Origin: Paenibacillus sp. RC334
GTDB taxonomy: Bacteria; Bacillota; Bacilli; Paenibacillales; Paenibacillaceae
Direction: 5' to 3'
DNA: 64,000 bases
Assembly (NCBI RefSeq): GCF_030034735.1
Contig: NZ_CP125370.1
Location: 930,001-994,000 of the forward strand
Every line of letters starts with the position of its first letter. The stretch's first letter is position 1. Of the stretch, positions 1 through 8,219 are shown piece after piece. The notes under the pieces are model-generated. The model was not told the origin of the DNA. It saw nothing but the letters and a program-made list of their open reading frames with translations, and ran no database searches. The position numbers were made by a program, and so were the translations under genes.

Positions 1-1181
1 CTCCGGATCAGCGTGACCAGTTACTCAACGATTTGTTTACCGCGAGCGGTATTCAATTGAGCTATATTCGCCACACCATCGGGGCATCCGATTATTCGGT
101 GGATGAACAAGGGCAGCCCAGCAGCTATACCTATGACGATGTGGCATCAGGCAAGGACTATGATCTGAACCACTTTTCCATTACCAAGGATCAGGACGTG
201 ACGGATGTGCTAAAGCAAATCGTACGCAGAAATTCTGACCTTCGGATTATGGGAACTCCGTGGACTGCGCCGCCCTGGATGAAATATGGGGAGCAGACGT
301 ACAATGGCTGGTATTTGGACTATAACGATCCGCGCGTCTATTCCGCATATGCTGACTATTTTGTACGTTATATTCAGGCTTATGCGAACGAAGGCATTCC
401 GATTCAGGCGATTTCCATTCAAAATGAGCCAGAGTTCACCACGTCCAAGTATCCCAGCATGAGTATGGGGGCAGCCGAGCAGGCAAACTTTATTAAGCAA
501 TATTTGGGTCCTGCCTTAAGTCGGAACAAATTGTCCACCCAGATTATTGCTTTTGACCATAACTGGGATACCGGGAGTGATTATGCCCATACAGTGTTGG
601 GAGATGAGCAATCTCAAAGCTATACGCACGGCACGGCCTTTCACTGCTACAAAGGAGAGCCCACAGCGATGACAGACGTGCATAATGCCTTTCCGAACAA
701 GGCTGTGTACATGACAGAATGCAGTGGGGGGCAGTGGAGTCCGGATTTTGGGGATAATTTGAGCTGGGATATGTCCAAGCTGATCATCGGCGCACCACGG
801 AACTGGTCGCAAAATGTTTTGTTCTGGAACGTGGCGCTTGATCCATCCGGTGGCCCGACAAATGGTGGCTGTACCAACTGTCGCGGTGTGGTTACCATTG
901 ATCCATTGAGCGGTTCCGTTACTAAAAATGTGGAGTACTATGCGATTGGACATGCCAGCAAATTTGTCCGCCCGGGTGCGGTCCGTATTGATTCCACGCA
1001 TTACAGCGGAAGTATTGAAACGGTCGCCTACCGTAACCCCGACGGTACCCTTGTCCTGATTGCCGCTAATACGGAAGCGGACGAGCGGACTTTCAAGGTT
1101 CGGCAGGGAAGCAAAGTCTTTACCTGCAAGCTTCCTGCCAAATCGGCAGCTACCTTTCAATGGAACTCTTCGGCTTCATAA
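1..1181 (+). CDS. GH30 glycoside hydrolase, C-terminal part (cut by left edge)
   Basis: This is a secreted-type glycoside hydrolase of family 30 that cleaves beta-glycosidic bonds with retention. The frame is open from the first base, so the N-terminus and any signal peptide lie outside the window; about 393 residues remain. A TIM barrel is indicated by MGTPWTAPPWMK, by IQNEPEF with the acid/base Glu (codon about 426-428) and by YMTECSGG with the nucleophile Glu (717-719). The last ~80 residues form the usual beta-sandwich side domain (AYRNPDGTLVLIAANT). The TPWTAPPWMK form resembles the glucosylceramidase/beta-1,6-glucanase branch more than the XynC glucuronoxylanase branch, but the substrate is not certain. 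A strong terminator follows 37 bases after the stop. Confidence 0.9.
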   Translation, partial: PDQRDQLLNDLFTASGIQLSYIRHTIGASDYSVDEQGQPSSYTYDDVASGKDYDLNHFSITKDQDVTDVLKQIVRRNSDLRIMGTPWTAPPWMKYGEQTYNGWYLDYNDPRVYSAYADYFVRYIQAYANEGIPIQAISIQNEPEFTTSKYPSMSMGAAEQANFIKQYLGPALSRNKLSTQIIAFDHNWDTGSDYAHTVLGDEQSQSYTHGTAFHCYKGEPTAMTDVHNAFPNKAVYMTECSGGQWSPDFGDNLSWDMSKLIIGAPRNWSQNVLFWNVALDPSGGPTNGGCTNCRGVVTIDPLSGSVTKNVEYYAIGHASKFVRPGAVRIDSTHYSGSIETVAYRNPDGTLVLIAANTEADERTFKVRQGSKVFTCKLPAKSAATFQWNSSAS

Positions 1182-1217
1182 AAACGCCATTCCTATGAAT
1201 GCTTAACAGTAGATTTA

Positions 1218-1251
1218 GAGCGCTCAGCCTATCCGGCTGAGTGCTCTTTTT
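1218..1251 (+). terminator. Rho-independent terminator after GH30 gene
   Basis: A 12-bp stem (GAGCGCTCAGCC with GGCTGAGTGCTC, one G-U pair) around a 5-base loop is followed directly by six T. It ends transcription of the GH30 gene. Confidence 0.9.
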
Positions 1252-1429
1252 GTGTGTGCTCCAAAGTTCAAACCACGAAAAGATAAAATTTTAGCATTGT
1301 TCAGAATTGGTTCGGGGCCGACCATCACTCAATCGTTCAAAAAGTGAGTGCAGTCACCACAAGTATATTGAACTTATCTGAAATTTTTTTATAATACATA
1401 ATAGTAACGATTCAGATAGGCGGTGTTCC

Positions 1430-1905
1430 GCATTGCAAAAGCATGGTTAGACCTTTACGCACAGTTTACGGATTTGTCTGAGGAAGACAAAAAGCGACTA
1501 AGTTATATGAAGGCATTCGTGAAGCTCGTTTTCGGAACGGATTAGCATGTGTCCATTGCGGAAGTCTTCGTGTGAAGCGAAATGGAACGTATCGCGAACG
1601 TCAACGTTACTTATGTAAGGATTGTAGGAAGAGCTTCAACGATATAAGTGGTACTCCCATTTCTGGCACACACCATCCAGAGAAATGGATGCAAGATAGA
1701 TGGATGATGGTTCAAGATAATGGGAAGTCTCTAACGATTTGATGGTGTAGCGACTCGCTACTTGGATAATTACCTATTTTGGCATCGTGTCAAAAACCAA
1801 ATTTCACCACAATACGGTTATTTAAAACTGGCTAATGGATGTTTAGAAAAGTTGTTTCAATTGATGTGGGCTTACAATATACCAAAAAAGTGGGTGAAAT
1901 ATTAG
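1430..1905 (+). pseudogene. IS1595-like transposase remnant
   Basis: A decayed transposase fragment. One frame reads a zinc-ribbon start: EARFRNGLACVHCG, then RYLCKDCRKSF and NDISGTPISGTHHPEKW, with two CxxC pairs typical of IS1595-type transposase N-termini. The frame stops at TGA near 1740. A C-terminal piece (RYLDNYLFWHRV...IPKKWVKY) is read in the following stretch and ends with TAG at 1903-1905. The catalytic middle is deleted, so it cannot be active. The stop codon directly abuts the ATG of the next gene. No clear inverted repeats were found. The family call rests on the zinc ribbon and C-terminal wording, not on a search. Confidence 0.65.
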
Positions 1906-2418
1906 ATGGAAATTGATGAAATTATAAGTGTGGTTCCTTACGATGAAAAGTGGAATACTTTATTTCAAAGCGAAAAGGCAAATCTTTTGAAGGCTTTCGG
2001 AGAAGACGTTATTGATATACAGCATTTCGGAAGCACATCTGTACAAGGAATGATTGCAAAACCGATTATTGATGTCCTGATTGGTGTAAAAACGATTGAA
2101 TTGAACAGCTCTGTCACTAAAAATTTAATAGAACTGGGTTATGAAGGATTCGGAGAAATTGGGGTGGGGAGATTATATTTTCGGAAGCGGCAAGAATATT
2201 CCTTTAATCTTGCTGTCGTTATTTGGAACGGAGAGCAATGGGTAAATAATCTTCTCATAAGAAATTATTTAAGAGATAATCCAGATGTAGCCAAACATTA
2301 CTCTGAAAAAAAGCTCAAATCCATAGAGAAAGGATATACTACATTACTTTCTTATTCGGATGAAAAAGCCGATTTCGTATACAATTTACTCGAACAAGCA
2401 AAGAAAAACTTTGAATAG
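1906..2418 (+). CDS. GrpB family protein (UPF0157, nucleotidyltransferase fold)
   Basis: A 170-residue cytoplasmic protein of the GrpB/UPF0157 family, which has a nucleotidyltransferase-like fold and no firmly established reaction. The family signature is clear: VVPYDEKW near residue 9, then HFGSTSVQGMIAKPIIDVLI at about 39-58, where GSTS and the following Asp match the nucleotidyltransferase motif. Length fits the family. The ATG follows the stop codon of the transposase remnant with no gap and no good ribosome binding site, so expression may now depend on read-through from the remnant or on an internal site. Low GC suggests that it arrived with the mobile DNA. Confidence 0.85.
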   Translation: MEIDEIISVVPYDEKWNTLFQSEKANLLKAFGEDVIDIQHFGSTSVQGMIAKPIIDVLIGVKTIELNSSVTKNLIELGYEGFGEIGVGRLYFRKRQEYSFNLAVVIWNGEQWVNNLLIRNYLRDNPDVAKHYSEKKLKSIEKGYTTLLSYSDEKADFVYNLLEQAKKNFE

Positions 2419-2503
2419 GACTAACAGAAACGCTTATACTTCGGCGGTTCTGTCTCGGCATATATAGCAACAATATTTAAGTTAAAATACAAAAATTAAC
2501 TAC

Positions 2504-2521
2504 AATGTATACATATACATT
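2504..2521. promoter_or_regulatory. Perfect 8-bp palindrome, possible operator
   Basis: AATGTATA and TATACATT flank a 2-base centre, 68 bases upstream of the Fe-S-type gene. The symmetry and position suggest a repressor operator; the regulator is unknown. Confidence 0.35.
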
Positions 2522-2588
2522 GTTTAAATTTAGCCCTTTTGGAATCGGCAGTTCCAAGCATTCGTGTATAAAGGAGAAGAATATCCTC

Positions 2589-2927
2589 ATGGATATACAA
2601 TTACAGTTGGACCCATTGACAGTTGAACGATTAGCAAGCGCGCTTTCAGCACGACCGGGAGTATTTAAGTTGTTTTATGACACAGAGGGCTGTGGATGTA
2701 ACGGCGTAATTGTCATCTTGGTGGTCACTGCACCCGATGCTACCGATATAGTCATTCAGTCCGAGCCCTATTCTTTTTTTGTAGATCGGCAGCAGGAGCA
2801 GCAATTCGACAGCAGAATGAGGCTTGAGGCAGACCCTAATTATCCGTCGTTTAAATTGAGCAGCGATGCGGGCCTATTCAGCAGCAACATTAGAATGAAA
2901 GATGTGCGTGTCAAATCGTCTACTTGA
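2589..2927 (+). CDS. Iron-sulfur cluster biosynthesis family (HesB-like) protein
   Basis: A 112-residue cytoplasmic protein that resembles the Fe-S biosynthesis (HesB/IscA-like, PF01521) group found in Bacillales, YqkB-type. The visible signature is a strand-rich region with the cysteine cluster TEGCGCNGV near residue 33-41, followed by a second half typical of the family (PNYPSFKLSSDAG). The start is ATG 2589, ten bases after AAGGAGAAG; an upstream in-frame ATG at 2505 lacks such a site. It lacks the canonical C-terminal CxC of IscA, so a carrier role is inferred only from family resemblance. It stands alone between a GrpB gene and a remnant. Confidence 0.7.
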   Translation: MDIQLQLDPLTVERLASALSARPGVFKLFYDTEGCGCNGVIVILVVTAPDATDIVIQSEPYSFFVDRQQEQQFDSRMRLEADPNYPSFKLSSDAGLFSSNIRMKDVRVKSST

Positions 2928-3039
2928 AGAGTGCTGGGTGGCTAGGGGAAGTATGTAATGTAAACGGTGACGACTATTGCGAGTATGAAATCCCTTTTTA
3001 ATAAGTTGGGAATAATACCCAAATAGAGAGCGGTTTTTA

Positions 3040-3135
3040 ATGGAAAAGAATAATCTTGCCCAATTTCAAGAATATCAGGAGAACAAATTTACCAAACGCA
3101 TTATTCATAAAGAAGCACGAACACGAAACCAGTAG
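3040..3135 (+). pseudogene. Cupin-domain protein remnant (31 codons)
   Basis: A short frame reads MEKNNLAQFQEY then ENKFTKRIIHKE before losing resemblance and stopping at 3133. This is the usual beginning of small stand-alone cupin proteins (FTKRI(I/V)xKEG), whose beta-barrel with the metal-binding histidines is missing here. No good ribosome binding site precedes it. It is read as a truncated remnant. It partly overlaps the hairpin that follows. Confidence 0.4.
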
Positions 3136-3140
3136 CGAAT

Positions 3141-3192
3141 CCAAAAAGACGAACCTCATCCAGCAAACATGGAGCGAAGTTCGTCTTTTTGG
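3141..3192. terminator. Long perfect hairpin, terminator-like
   Basis: CCAAAAAGACGAAC (3141-3154) pairs perfectly with GTTCGTCTTTTTGG (3179-3192) around a 24-base loop. The T-rich 3' arm could act as a terminator in either direction. It falls between the cupin remnant and ypsA. Confidence 0.5.
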
Positions 3193-3287
3193 ACATATTC
3201 ACTCAGCTCTCCAAAGAATTAAGTTATGTAGTGGCCTCCTTGCAAGTGGTACAATAACCATTATGACCATTCGAGAAGGACGTTGAG

Positions 3288-3848
3288 ATGATGAAAAACT
3301 TGCTCGTTTCGGGCTACCGCGCCCATGAATTGAATATTTTCAACCAAAAGCACGAAGGCATTCCATATATCAAAAAGGCGATCACAGGCAGGCTCATTCC
3401 CCTGATTGAAGAAGGACTGGAGTGGATTATTACCCCGGGTCAGTACGGGGTGGATCTGTGGGCCTGTGAAGTGGCAATTTCACTGAAGCAGCAATATCCT
3501 CACTTAAAATGCTCCATTATGGTGGCTTATCAAAATATGGAGGAAAAGTGGAAAGAGGACAAAAAGGAGTATTTTCAGCAGATCTGTAAGGGAGTTGACT
3601 ATGTGGGAGTCGTCAGCCGCCAGCCTTATCAGGGAATATGGCAACTCAAGGCACGGGATGAACTGCTTTTCCGCAAAACCGATGGTTTATTGCTCGTTTA
3701 TGACGAGGATGCCGGGGAGGGCAGCCCACGTTTTATGAAAGAAATGGCATTAAAAAAACAACAGGCAGAAGGCTATCAATATATCAGCATTAGCTCAGAG
3801 GATATCCAAAGCATAGCGGATGAAGAACGATTATTCATGGACCTCTGA
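3288..3848 (+). CDS. ypsA: DUF1273/SLOG-family protein YpsA
   Basis: A 186-residue cytoplasmic protein of the YpsA (DUF1273) family in the SLOG superfamily, whose members bind nucleotide-type ligands; B. subtilis YpsA is linked to cell division and oxidative stress. The family hallmarks are N-terminal LLVSGYRAHELNIF, then GLEWIITPGQYGVDLWA (Rossmann-like glycine turn) and a C-terminal TDGLLLVYDEDAGEGSP. Length matches the family (~180). Two adjacent ATG codons (3288, 3291) are possible starts. Transcription is single-gene: a hairpin lies upstream and a weak GGACG/CGTCC hairpin with T-rich tail follows at about 3884-3905. Confidence 0.9.
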   Translation: MMKNLLVSGYRAHELNIFNQKHEGIPYIKKAITGRLIPLIEEGLEWIITPGQYGVDLWACEVAISLKQQYPHLKCSIMVAYQNMEEKWKEDKKEYFQQICKGVDYVGVVSRQPYQGIWQLKARDELLFRKTDGLLLVYDEDAGEGSPRFMKEMALKKQQAEGYQYISISSEDIQSIADEERLFMDL

Positions 3849-3908
3849 TTTTTAAAGCATTAGCTCGGATTTTTGAACAAAAAGGACGAATGCGTCCCTT
3901 TACTTTTA

Positions 3909-3922
3909 TGTAAGCGCTATCA
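3909..3922 (+). promoter_or_regulatory. CcpA cre site upstream of PL11 lyase gene
   Basis: TGTAAGCGCTATCA fits the catabolite-responsive element consensus TGWAARCGYTWNCW at every position. It lies 84 bases before the PL11 start, so glucose repression by CcpA is expected. The same 20-base context recurs before xynA at 38729. Confidence 0.8.
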
Positions 3923-4005
3923 TAAAATTTAAATAACAATAATTTATCAGTCAGATAAAATAAATTTATTGAAAAAATAAACCATGAAAGGAGTTAAGGA
4001 TTCAG

Positions 4006-5871
4006 ATGAAAAAAAGATTTCGGTATACCGCGTTGCTCTGTCTCGGTGTCATTTTGTGTGGAACAGTCACCCCGATGGATAGCCAGGTCTTTGCTGCTTC
4101 TGCGAGGCAAATGGAAAAGCTGAACCGTGGAGCCGTTGCGGTCAAGGTGCCGGAGGGCGTGCTGGTGAGCTGGCGTTTGCTGGGCACGGAAGCGGATTTG
4201 GTCAGCTTCAATCTGTATAGAGGGACAAGCAAGGTCAATGATGCGCCGATTACGTCGAAAACCAACTTTTTGGACAAGGCAGGTACGGCTTCCTCTTCGT
4301 ACACGGTTCGTGCCGTAGTGAATGGAGCAGAACAGGCTGCTTCTCAGGCAGTGAAGGTTTGGAGCAACAACTATCTGGATGTTCCCATCCAGCAGCCTGC
4401 GGGCGGTACAACCCCGGATAATGTGAGCTACACGTACAATGCCAATGACGCCAGTGTAGGTGATCTGGATGGGGATGGCGAGTATGAGATTGTGTTAAAA
4501 TGGGACCCTTCCAATGCCAAGGACAATTCGCAATCCGGCTACACGGGAAATGTATTTTTGGACGGCTACAAGCTGGATGGAACACGCAAATGGCGAATCG
4601 ACTTGGGCCGGAACATTCGGGCTGGAGCGCACTACACGCAATTTCTCGTTTATGATTTTGACGGAGACGGCAAAGCAGAAATCGTATGCAAAACAGCAGA
4701 CAGCACTAAAGATGGCACAGGGGTGACCATCGGCAACGCCTCGGCGGATTATCGCAATGCCAGTGGTTATATTTTGGATGGGCCTGAATTTCTGACCGTG
4801 TTCTCGGGCGATACGGGCAAAGCACTTAGCACGATTGACTATGTGCCGCCACGGGGAACGGTATCTAGCTGGGGAGATAATTATGGCAACCGGGTGGACC
4901 GTTTTCTCGCCGGGGTTGCTTATCTGGATGGCGTGCGGCCCAGCATTGTGATGGCACGGGGTTATTACACCCGGACGGTTCTGGTCGCGTACGATTGGCG
5001 TAATGGTAGCTTGAATCGACGTTGGACCTTTGATAGCAACGGTTCGACCAATGCTGGAACCGCTGGACAGGGCAACCATAGCTTGAGTGTGGCGGATGTG
5101 GATGGAGACGATAAGGATGAAATTGTGTACGGTTCGCTGGTGGTGGACGATAACGGAGCGAAGCTGGCTAACACGGGCATGGGACACGGGGATGCACTTC
5201 ATGTTGGAGATTTGGACCCGGACCGTTCAGGCTATGAAGTGTTTAAGGTAAACGAGGACAAAAATGCGATTTATGGCGCTGCTATGTATGATCCGCGTAA
5301 TGGAAACATTTTATGGGGCGTAAATACAGGCAAGGATACCGGAAGAGGCATGTCGGCAGACATTGATCCGCGTACAAAAGGAAACGAGCAATGGGCGCCG
5401 GGGATCGGTGTGCGTTCGGCTAAAGGAGAGCTTATTACGAATACGCTACCGTCCTCCATTAACTTTGGAATTTGGTGGGATGGCGACCTGCTGCGTGAAC
5501 TGCTGGATCATACCTCGTCAAGCGCTGGTAAAATCGACAAGTGGAACTATACCAACTCGACCACTTCCAATTTGCTTACGGCTACAGGCACCAGCTCCAA
5601 TAACGGAACGAAAGGAACACCGTCCTTGCAGGCCGATCTGTTCGGCGACTGGCGCGAGGAGGTGATTTGGCGCAAAAGCGACAATTCGGCGTTGCGTATC
5701 TACACAACACCGTATGAGTCAGAGTATCGTTTTTATACACTTATGCATAATCCGTTGTATCGTCTGAGTATAGCGTGGCAGAACGTGGCCTATAATCAGC
5801 CGCCACACACTGGGTTTTATCTGGGAGAAGGGATGTCCAAGCCCGCGCAGCCAAATATATACACCCCTTGA
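4006..5871 (+). CDS. yesW: Rhamnogalacturonan lyase, PL11 (YesW-type), secreted
   Basis: This extracellular enzyme cleaves the rhamnogalacturonan I backbone of pectin by beta-elimination (polysaccharide lyase family 11). Its 621 residues match B. subtilis YesW (~620). Residues 1-31 are a Sec signal peptide ending VFA-AS. A strand-rich Ig-like part (about 35-125) precedes the beta-propeller, which shows calcium-loop motifs DLDGDGE (153), DFDGDGK (217) and DVDGDDK (364). AAAGGAG and AAGGA lie just upstream of the ATG. It is a single-gene unit with a cre site upstream and a terminator 56 bases downstream. Secretion and calcium sites are seen; exo versus endo action is not decided by the sequence alone. 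Confidence 0.93.
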   Translation: MKKRFRYTALLCLGVILCGTVTPMDSQVFAASARQMEKLNRGAVAVKVPEGVLVSWRLLGTEADLVSFNLYRGTSKVNDAPITSKTNFLDKAGTASSSYTVRAVVNGAEQAASQAVKVWSNNYLDVPIQQPAGGTTPDNVSYTYNANDASVGDLDGDGEYEIVLKWDPSNAKDNSQSGYTGNVFLDGYKLDGTRKWRIDLGRNIRAGAHYTQFLVYDFDGDGKAEIVCKTADSTKDGTGVTIGNASADYRNASGYILDGPEFLTVFSGDTGKALSTIDYVPPRGTVSSWGDNYGNRVDRFLAGVAYLDGVRPSIVMARGYYTRTVLVAYDWRNGSLNRRWTFDSNGSTNAGTAGQGNHSLSVADVDGDDKDEIVYGSLVVDDNGAKLANTGMGHGDALHVGDLDPDRSGYEVFKVNEDKNAIYGAAMYDPRNGNILWGVNTGKDTGRGMSADIDPRTKGNEQWAPGIGVRSAKGELITNTLPSSINFGIWWDGDLLRELLDHTSSSAGKIDKWNYTNSTTSNLLTATGTSSNNGTKGTPSLQADLFGDWREEVIWRKSDNSALRIYTTPYESEYRFYTLMHNPLYRLSIAWQNVAYNQPPHTGFYLGEGMSKPAQPNIYTP

Positions 5872-5926
5872 TTTACAGGGCGGTTTGGAGGTCGAAATGA
5901 AACAGTGAATGAACCAAAAAACGAAA

Positions 5927-5954
5927 GGGCCCCGGGTTGAGCGGAGCTCTTTTT
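5927..5954 (+). terminator. Terminator after PL11 gene
   Basis: GGGCCCCG pairs with CGGAGCTC (one mismatch, one G-U) around a 7-base loop, followed by five T. Confidence 0.7.
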
Positions 5955-6078
5955 GTCATGGCATTATTTAGTAGATCGGATAAGGTGTGTTATTCATATT
6001 CCCGCAGGAATCTACCGATAAAATACAAAGTAACACACATTTTCTATGAATGACAACAATAGAAGGAGCGCATGACGA

Positions 6079-6624
6079 ATGGGGAAAAAAGTGTTGATTG
6101 GTTTTGCTATATTTATGGGCGTCATTATTTTATTTTGCGTGATTACGGTAGGTTCGATCTGGAGTCACCGGAATACGGCTGTGAAGCTGGAAGGAAGAAT
6201 TGAGGCTCAATATCTATCGAACCAGTCCAACTACGATAATATGTGGAAGAAATTTAAGGAAATGACGCAGGTCACGGATTTACAGGCTGGACAGGTCAAA
6301 GAGGTATATACCGGGATGATTACCGGACGATATAATGATACGAATTTGCTGTATCAGGCGGTGCATGAACAAAATCCCCGTTTGGCTACATCTGTTTATA
6401 CGGATCTACAGCGTGAAATTGCTGCTAGTCGCCAACAGTTTGATAACAACCAGAAGCAAATGATGGATATCGTTCGGGAATATAACACGTATATCAAGGT
6501 ACATTTTATTATGGCTTCCCTGACTAATATGAAAACATATGATATGTCCCAATATATCGTAACTTCAGACCAAACCGAAGATGCTTTTACCAAGAAGAAA
6601 GCGGATGAAATCCGTCTGAAATAG
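6079..6624 (+). CDS. LemA family membrane-anchored protein
   Basis: A 181-residue LemA-family protein: one N-terminal membrane helix (about residues 5-27) and a long helical domain expected outside the membrane. The family has no proven biochemical function. LemA-like helices are seen at NTAVKLEGRIEAQYLSNQSN and the YDNMWKKFKEMTQVTDLQ stretch. The start is ATG 6079, ten bases after AAGGAG; another ATG at 6072 is out of frame and soon stops. The next gene begins 12 bases after the stop, so the two probably form an operon and may act together at the membrane. Confidence 0.75.
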   Translation: MGKKVLIGFAIFMGVIILFCVITVGSIWSHRNTAVKLEGRIEAQYLSNQSNYDNMWKKFKEMTQVTDLQAGQVKEVYTGMITGRYNDTNLLYQAVHEQNPRLATSVYTDLQREIAASRQQFDNNQKQMMDIVREYNTYIKVHFIMASLTNMKTYDMSQYIVTSDQTEDAFTKKKADEIRLK

Positions 6625-6636
6625 GGGGATCATTTT

Positions 6637-7761
6637 ATGTATTGGTTTATCCCTCTGATCATATTCGTGGGGTTGATTCCAGTGAAGCTACTGACCGGGA
6701 CCCGCTGGAAAACGATCATTTGGACTGCTATTTTCAGTGCTGTATTGACGGCTGTGACCATCTATATTGATTTCCGAATAGAGACATGGGATACCGAGGT
6801 GTGGTCCGGCAAAGTCACGGATTGGCACCATAAGGAGGAATGGGATGAGTGGCATCCACCTAGGAAAAGCTGTAGTAAAGACAGTAATGGTAAAGAGAAG
6901 TGTACGAGACATAGCGGCTACTGGGAGCATCATAAAGCGGAAAACTCCATTTATACCACAGATGACGGATGGATTCGCGTGTATCGTGCGCCTGATGGCA
7001 GCACGTTTGGGGATAGCTGGCCCAACAATACCGCAACACTGAAATGGTTCTGGCCCTATGGCACACCGAGTGCTTCGACGCATCATTATATGAACAAAGT
7101 ACAGGCTTCCTATTCCATTTTCAGACATAAAGATATAGATGTGGAGCAATACTCCGACCTGCCGGAATACCCCAAGGTTGTGCTTAATTATATCGATGTT
7201 AACCGTATTATCGGTCAAGTTCCTAACAAAGCAAAGGCATTACGTATGTTGGCGAGCATGAACACTGAACTGAACAAGCCTGTACCCAACTCGGAAAAAC
7301 CGGGAAAAACGAAGTCATGGAAGCAGGTCAATTTGATTTTTGTTAATGTGGGCTTGAATAAAACTCAGGACTATGGCTTCGCGCTTCAGGACAAATGGGA
7401 AGGCGGGAACAAAAACGATTTTGTCGTAGCCTTCTCTACCAACGAAAACAATGAACTGCTATGGGTCTACCCGTTTTCGTGGAGTGAAGTGGAACTGCTA
7501 AAAATAGAGGTCCGTGATTACATGATGAGTGTACACCAGATCACCGATTTTGTACCCATTGTCAAGAAGGTAGGAAACTTGGTGGCAGCCCGCTTTGTGC
7601 GCAAGTCTTTTTCCGATTTTGATTATTTGCAGATTGATATTAGCTTGGGAGGATGGGTTTCCATATGCGCTCTTAATCTGATGCTGGTGGGCTTATACTG
7701 CCAGAATGTTATGGAGCAAAAAAGAGAACGACAGCTTCGGGAGCAGGGAGTTACAGGCTAG
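6637..7761 (+). CDS. Unknown membrane protein paired with LemA
   Basis: I do not recognise this 374-residue protein. It has two N-terminal membrane helices (about 2-18 and 26-46) and a C-terminal one (about 342-362). Between them lies a ~290-residue domain rich in Trp, His and charged residues, with a Cys pair (about 86 and 94: RKSCSKDSNGKEKC) that could form a disulfide or bind metal. The segment TWDTEVWSGKVTDWHHKEEW near residue 50 marks the start of this domain. AGGGGGAT precedes the ATG. Tight spacing to the LemA gene suggests co-expression. The domain layout resembles inner-membrane anchored sensors or assembly factors, but no function is assigned. Confidence 0.75.
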   Translation: MYWFIPLIIFVGLIPVKLLTGTRWKTIIWTAIFSAVLTAVTIYIDFRIETWDTEVWSGKVTDWHHKEEWDEWHPPRKSCSKDSNGKEKCTRHSGYWEHHKAENSIYTTDDGWIRVYRAPDGSTFGDSWPNNTATLKWFWPYGTPSASTHHYMNKVQASYSIFRHKDIDVEQYSDLPEYPKVVLNYIDVNRIIGQVPNKAKALRMLASMNTELNKPVPNSEKPGKTKSWKQVNLIFVNVGLNKTQDYGFALQDKWEGGNKNDFVVAFSTNENNELLWVYPFSWSEVELLKIEVRDYMMSVHQITDFVPIVKKVGNLVAARFVRKSFSDFDYLQIDISLGGWVSICALNLMLVGLYCQNVMEQKRERQLREQGVTG

Positions 7762-7878
7762 ATGTGGCATCACCTTTGCAGCCTTCTTTTTCAGAAGAGA
7801 GCAACGTATGATTTTCATAGAAAAGGGAACATTAGTTCTTATTAGTGAAATATACGTATGAAAAAGGAGGCGGGATAT

Positions 7879-8112
7879 GTGACTTCTCTAACGACCGAAG
7901 GTATGATTGCGCTCGTAACCAATGTCGGATTCCCTGCTGCATTAAGTCTGATTCTGTTAAAATACATTCTTGTCACCCTCAGCCGCAGATTGGAGCAGCT
8001 TGACCGATCTGTTAAGCAACTGTCACGATCCCTGAAAGAGGTGGAGGCAAAGCAGGTGAAGCAGCCAAATGAACCGTGCCCGACAAATACGGACAAACTT
8101 CGTGCAGAATGA
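7879..8112 (+). CDS. YvrJ-like small membrane protein
   Basis: A 77-residue protein with one membrane helix (about residues 8-30, VTNVGFPAALSLILLKYI) and a charged coiled tail (LEQLDRSVKQLSRSLKEVE). NVGFP followed by a helix and an amphipathic coil is the hallmark of the YvrJ family, whose role is unknown. The start is GTG 7879: AAGGAGG lies eight bases upstream, whereas the upstream in-frame ATG (7858) overlaps this binding site. It is a monocistronic gene between the LemA unit and the IseA-like gene. Confidence 0.65.
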   Translation: MTSLTTEGMIALVTNVGFPAALSLILLKYILVTLSRRLEQLDRSVKQLSRSLKEVEAKQVKQPNEPCPTNTDKLRAE

Positions 8113-8219
8113 ACAATAAAGGCAAATAGAAACAATTTAGCAACCCAATTGTGGCAGGGGATTCTTATAATAGAAACGTGTGCAGTTTATGCAGGTATAT
8201 GATTATGGAGGTGCATAGA

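Noticed and set aside
3056..3286. 76-codon frame between the Fe-S-type gene and ypsA
   Set aside because: It runs through the perfect hairpin at 3141-3192, overlaps the cupin remnant in another frame and has no binding site.
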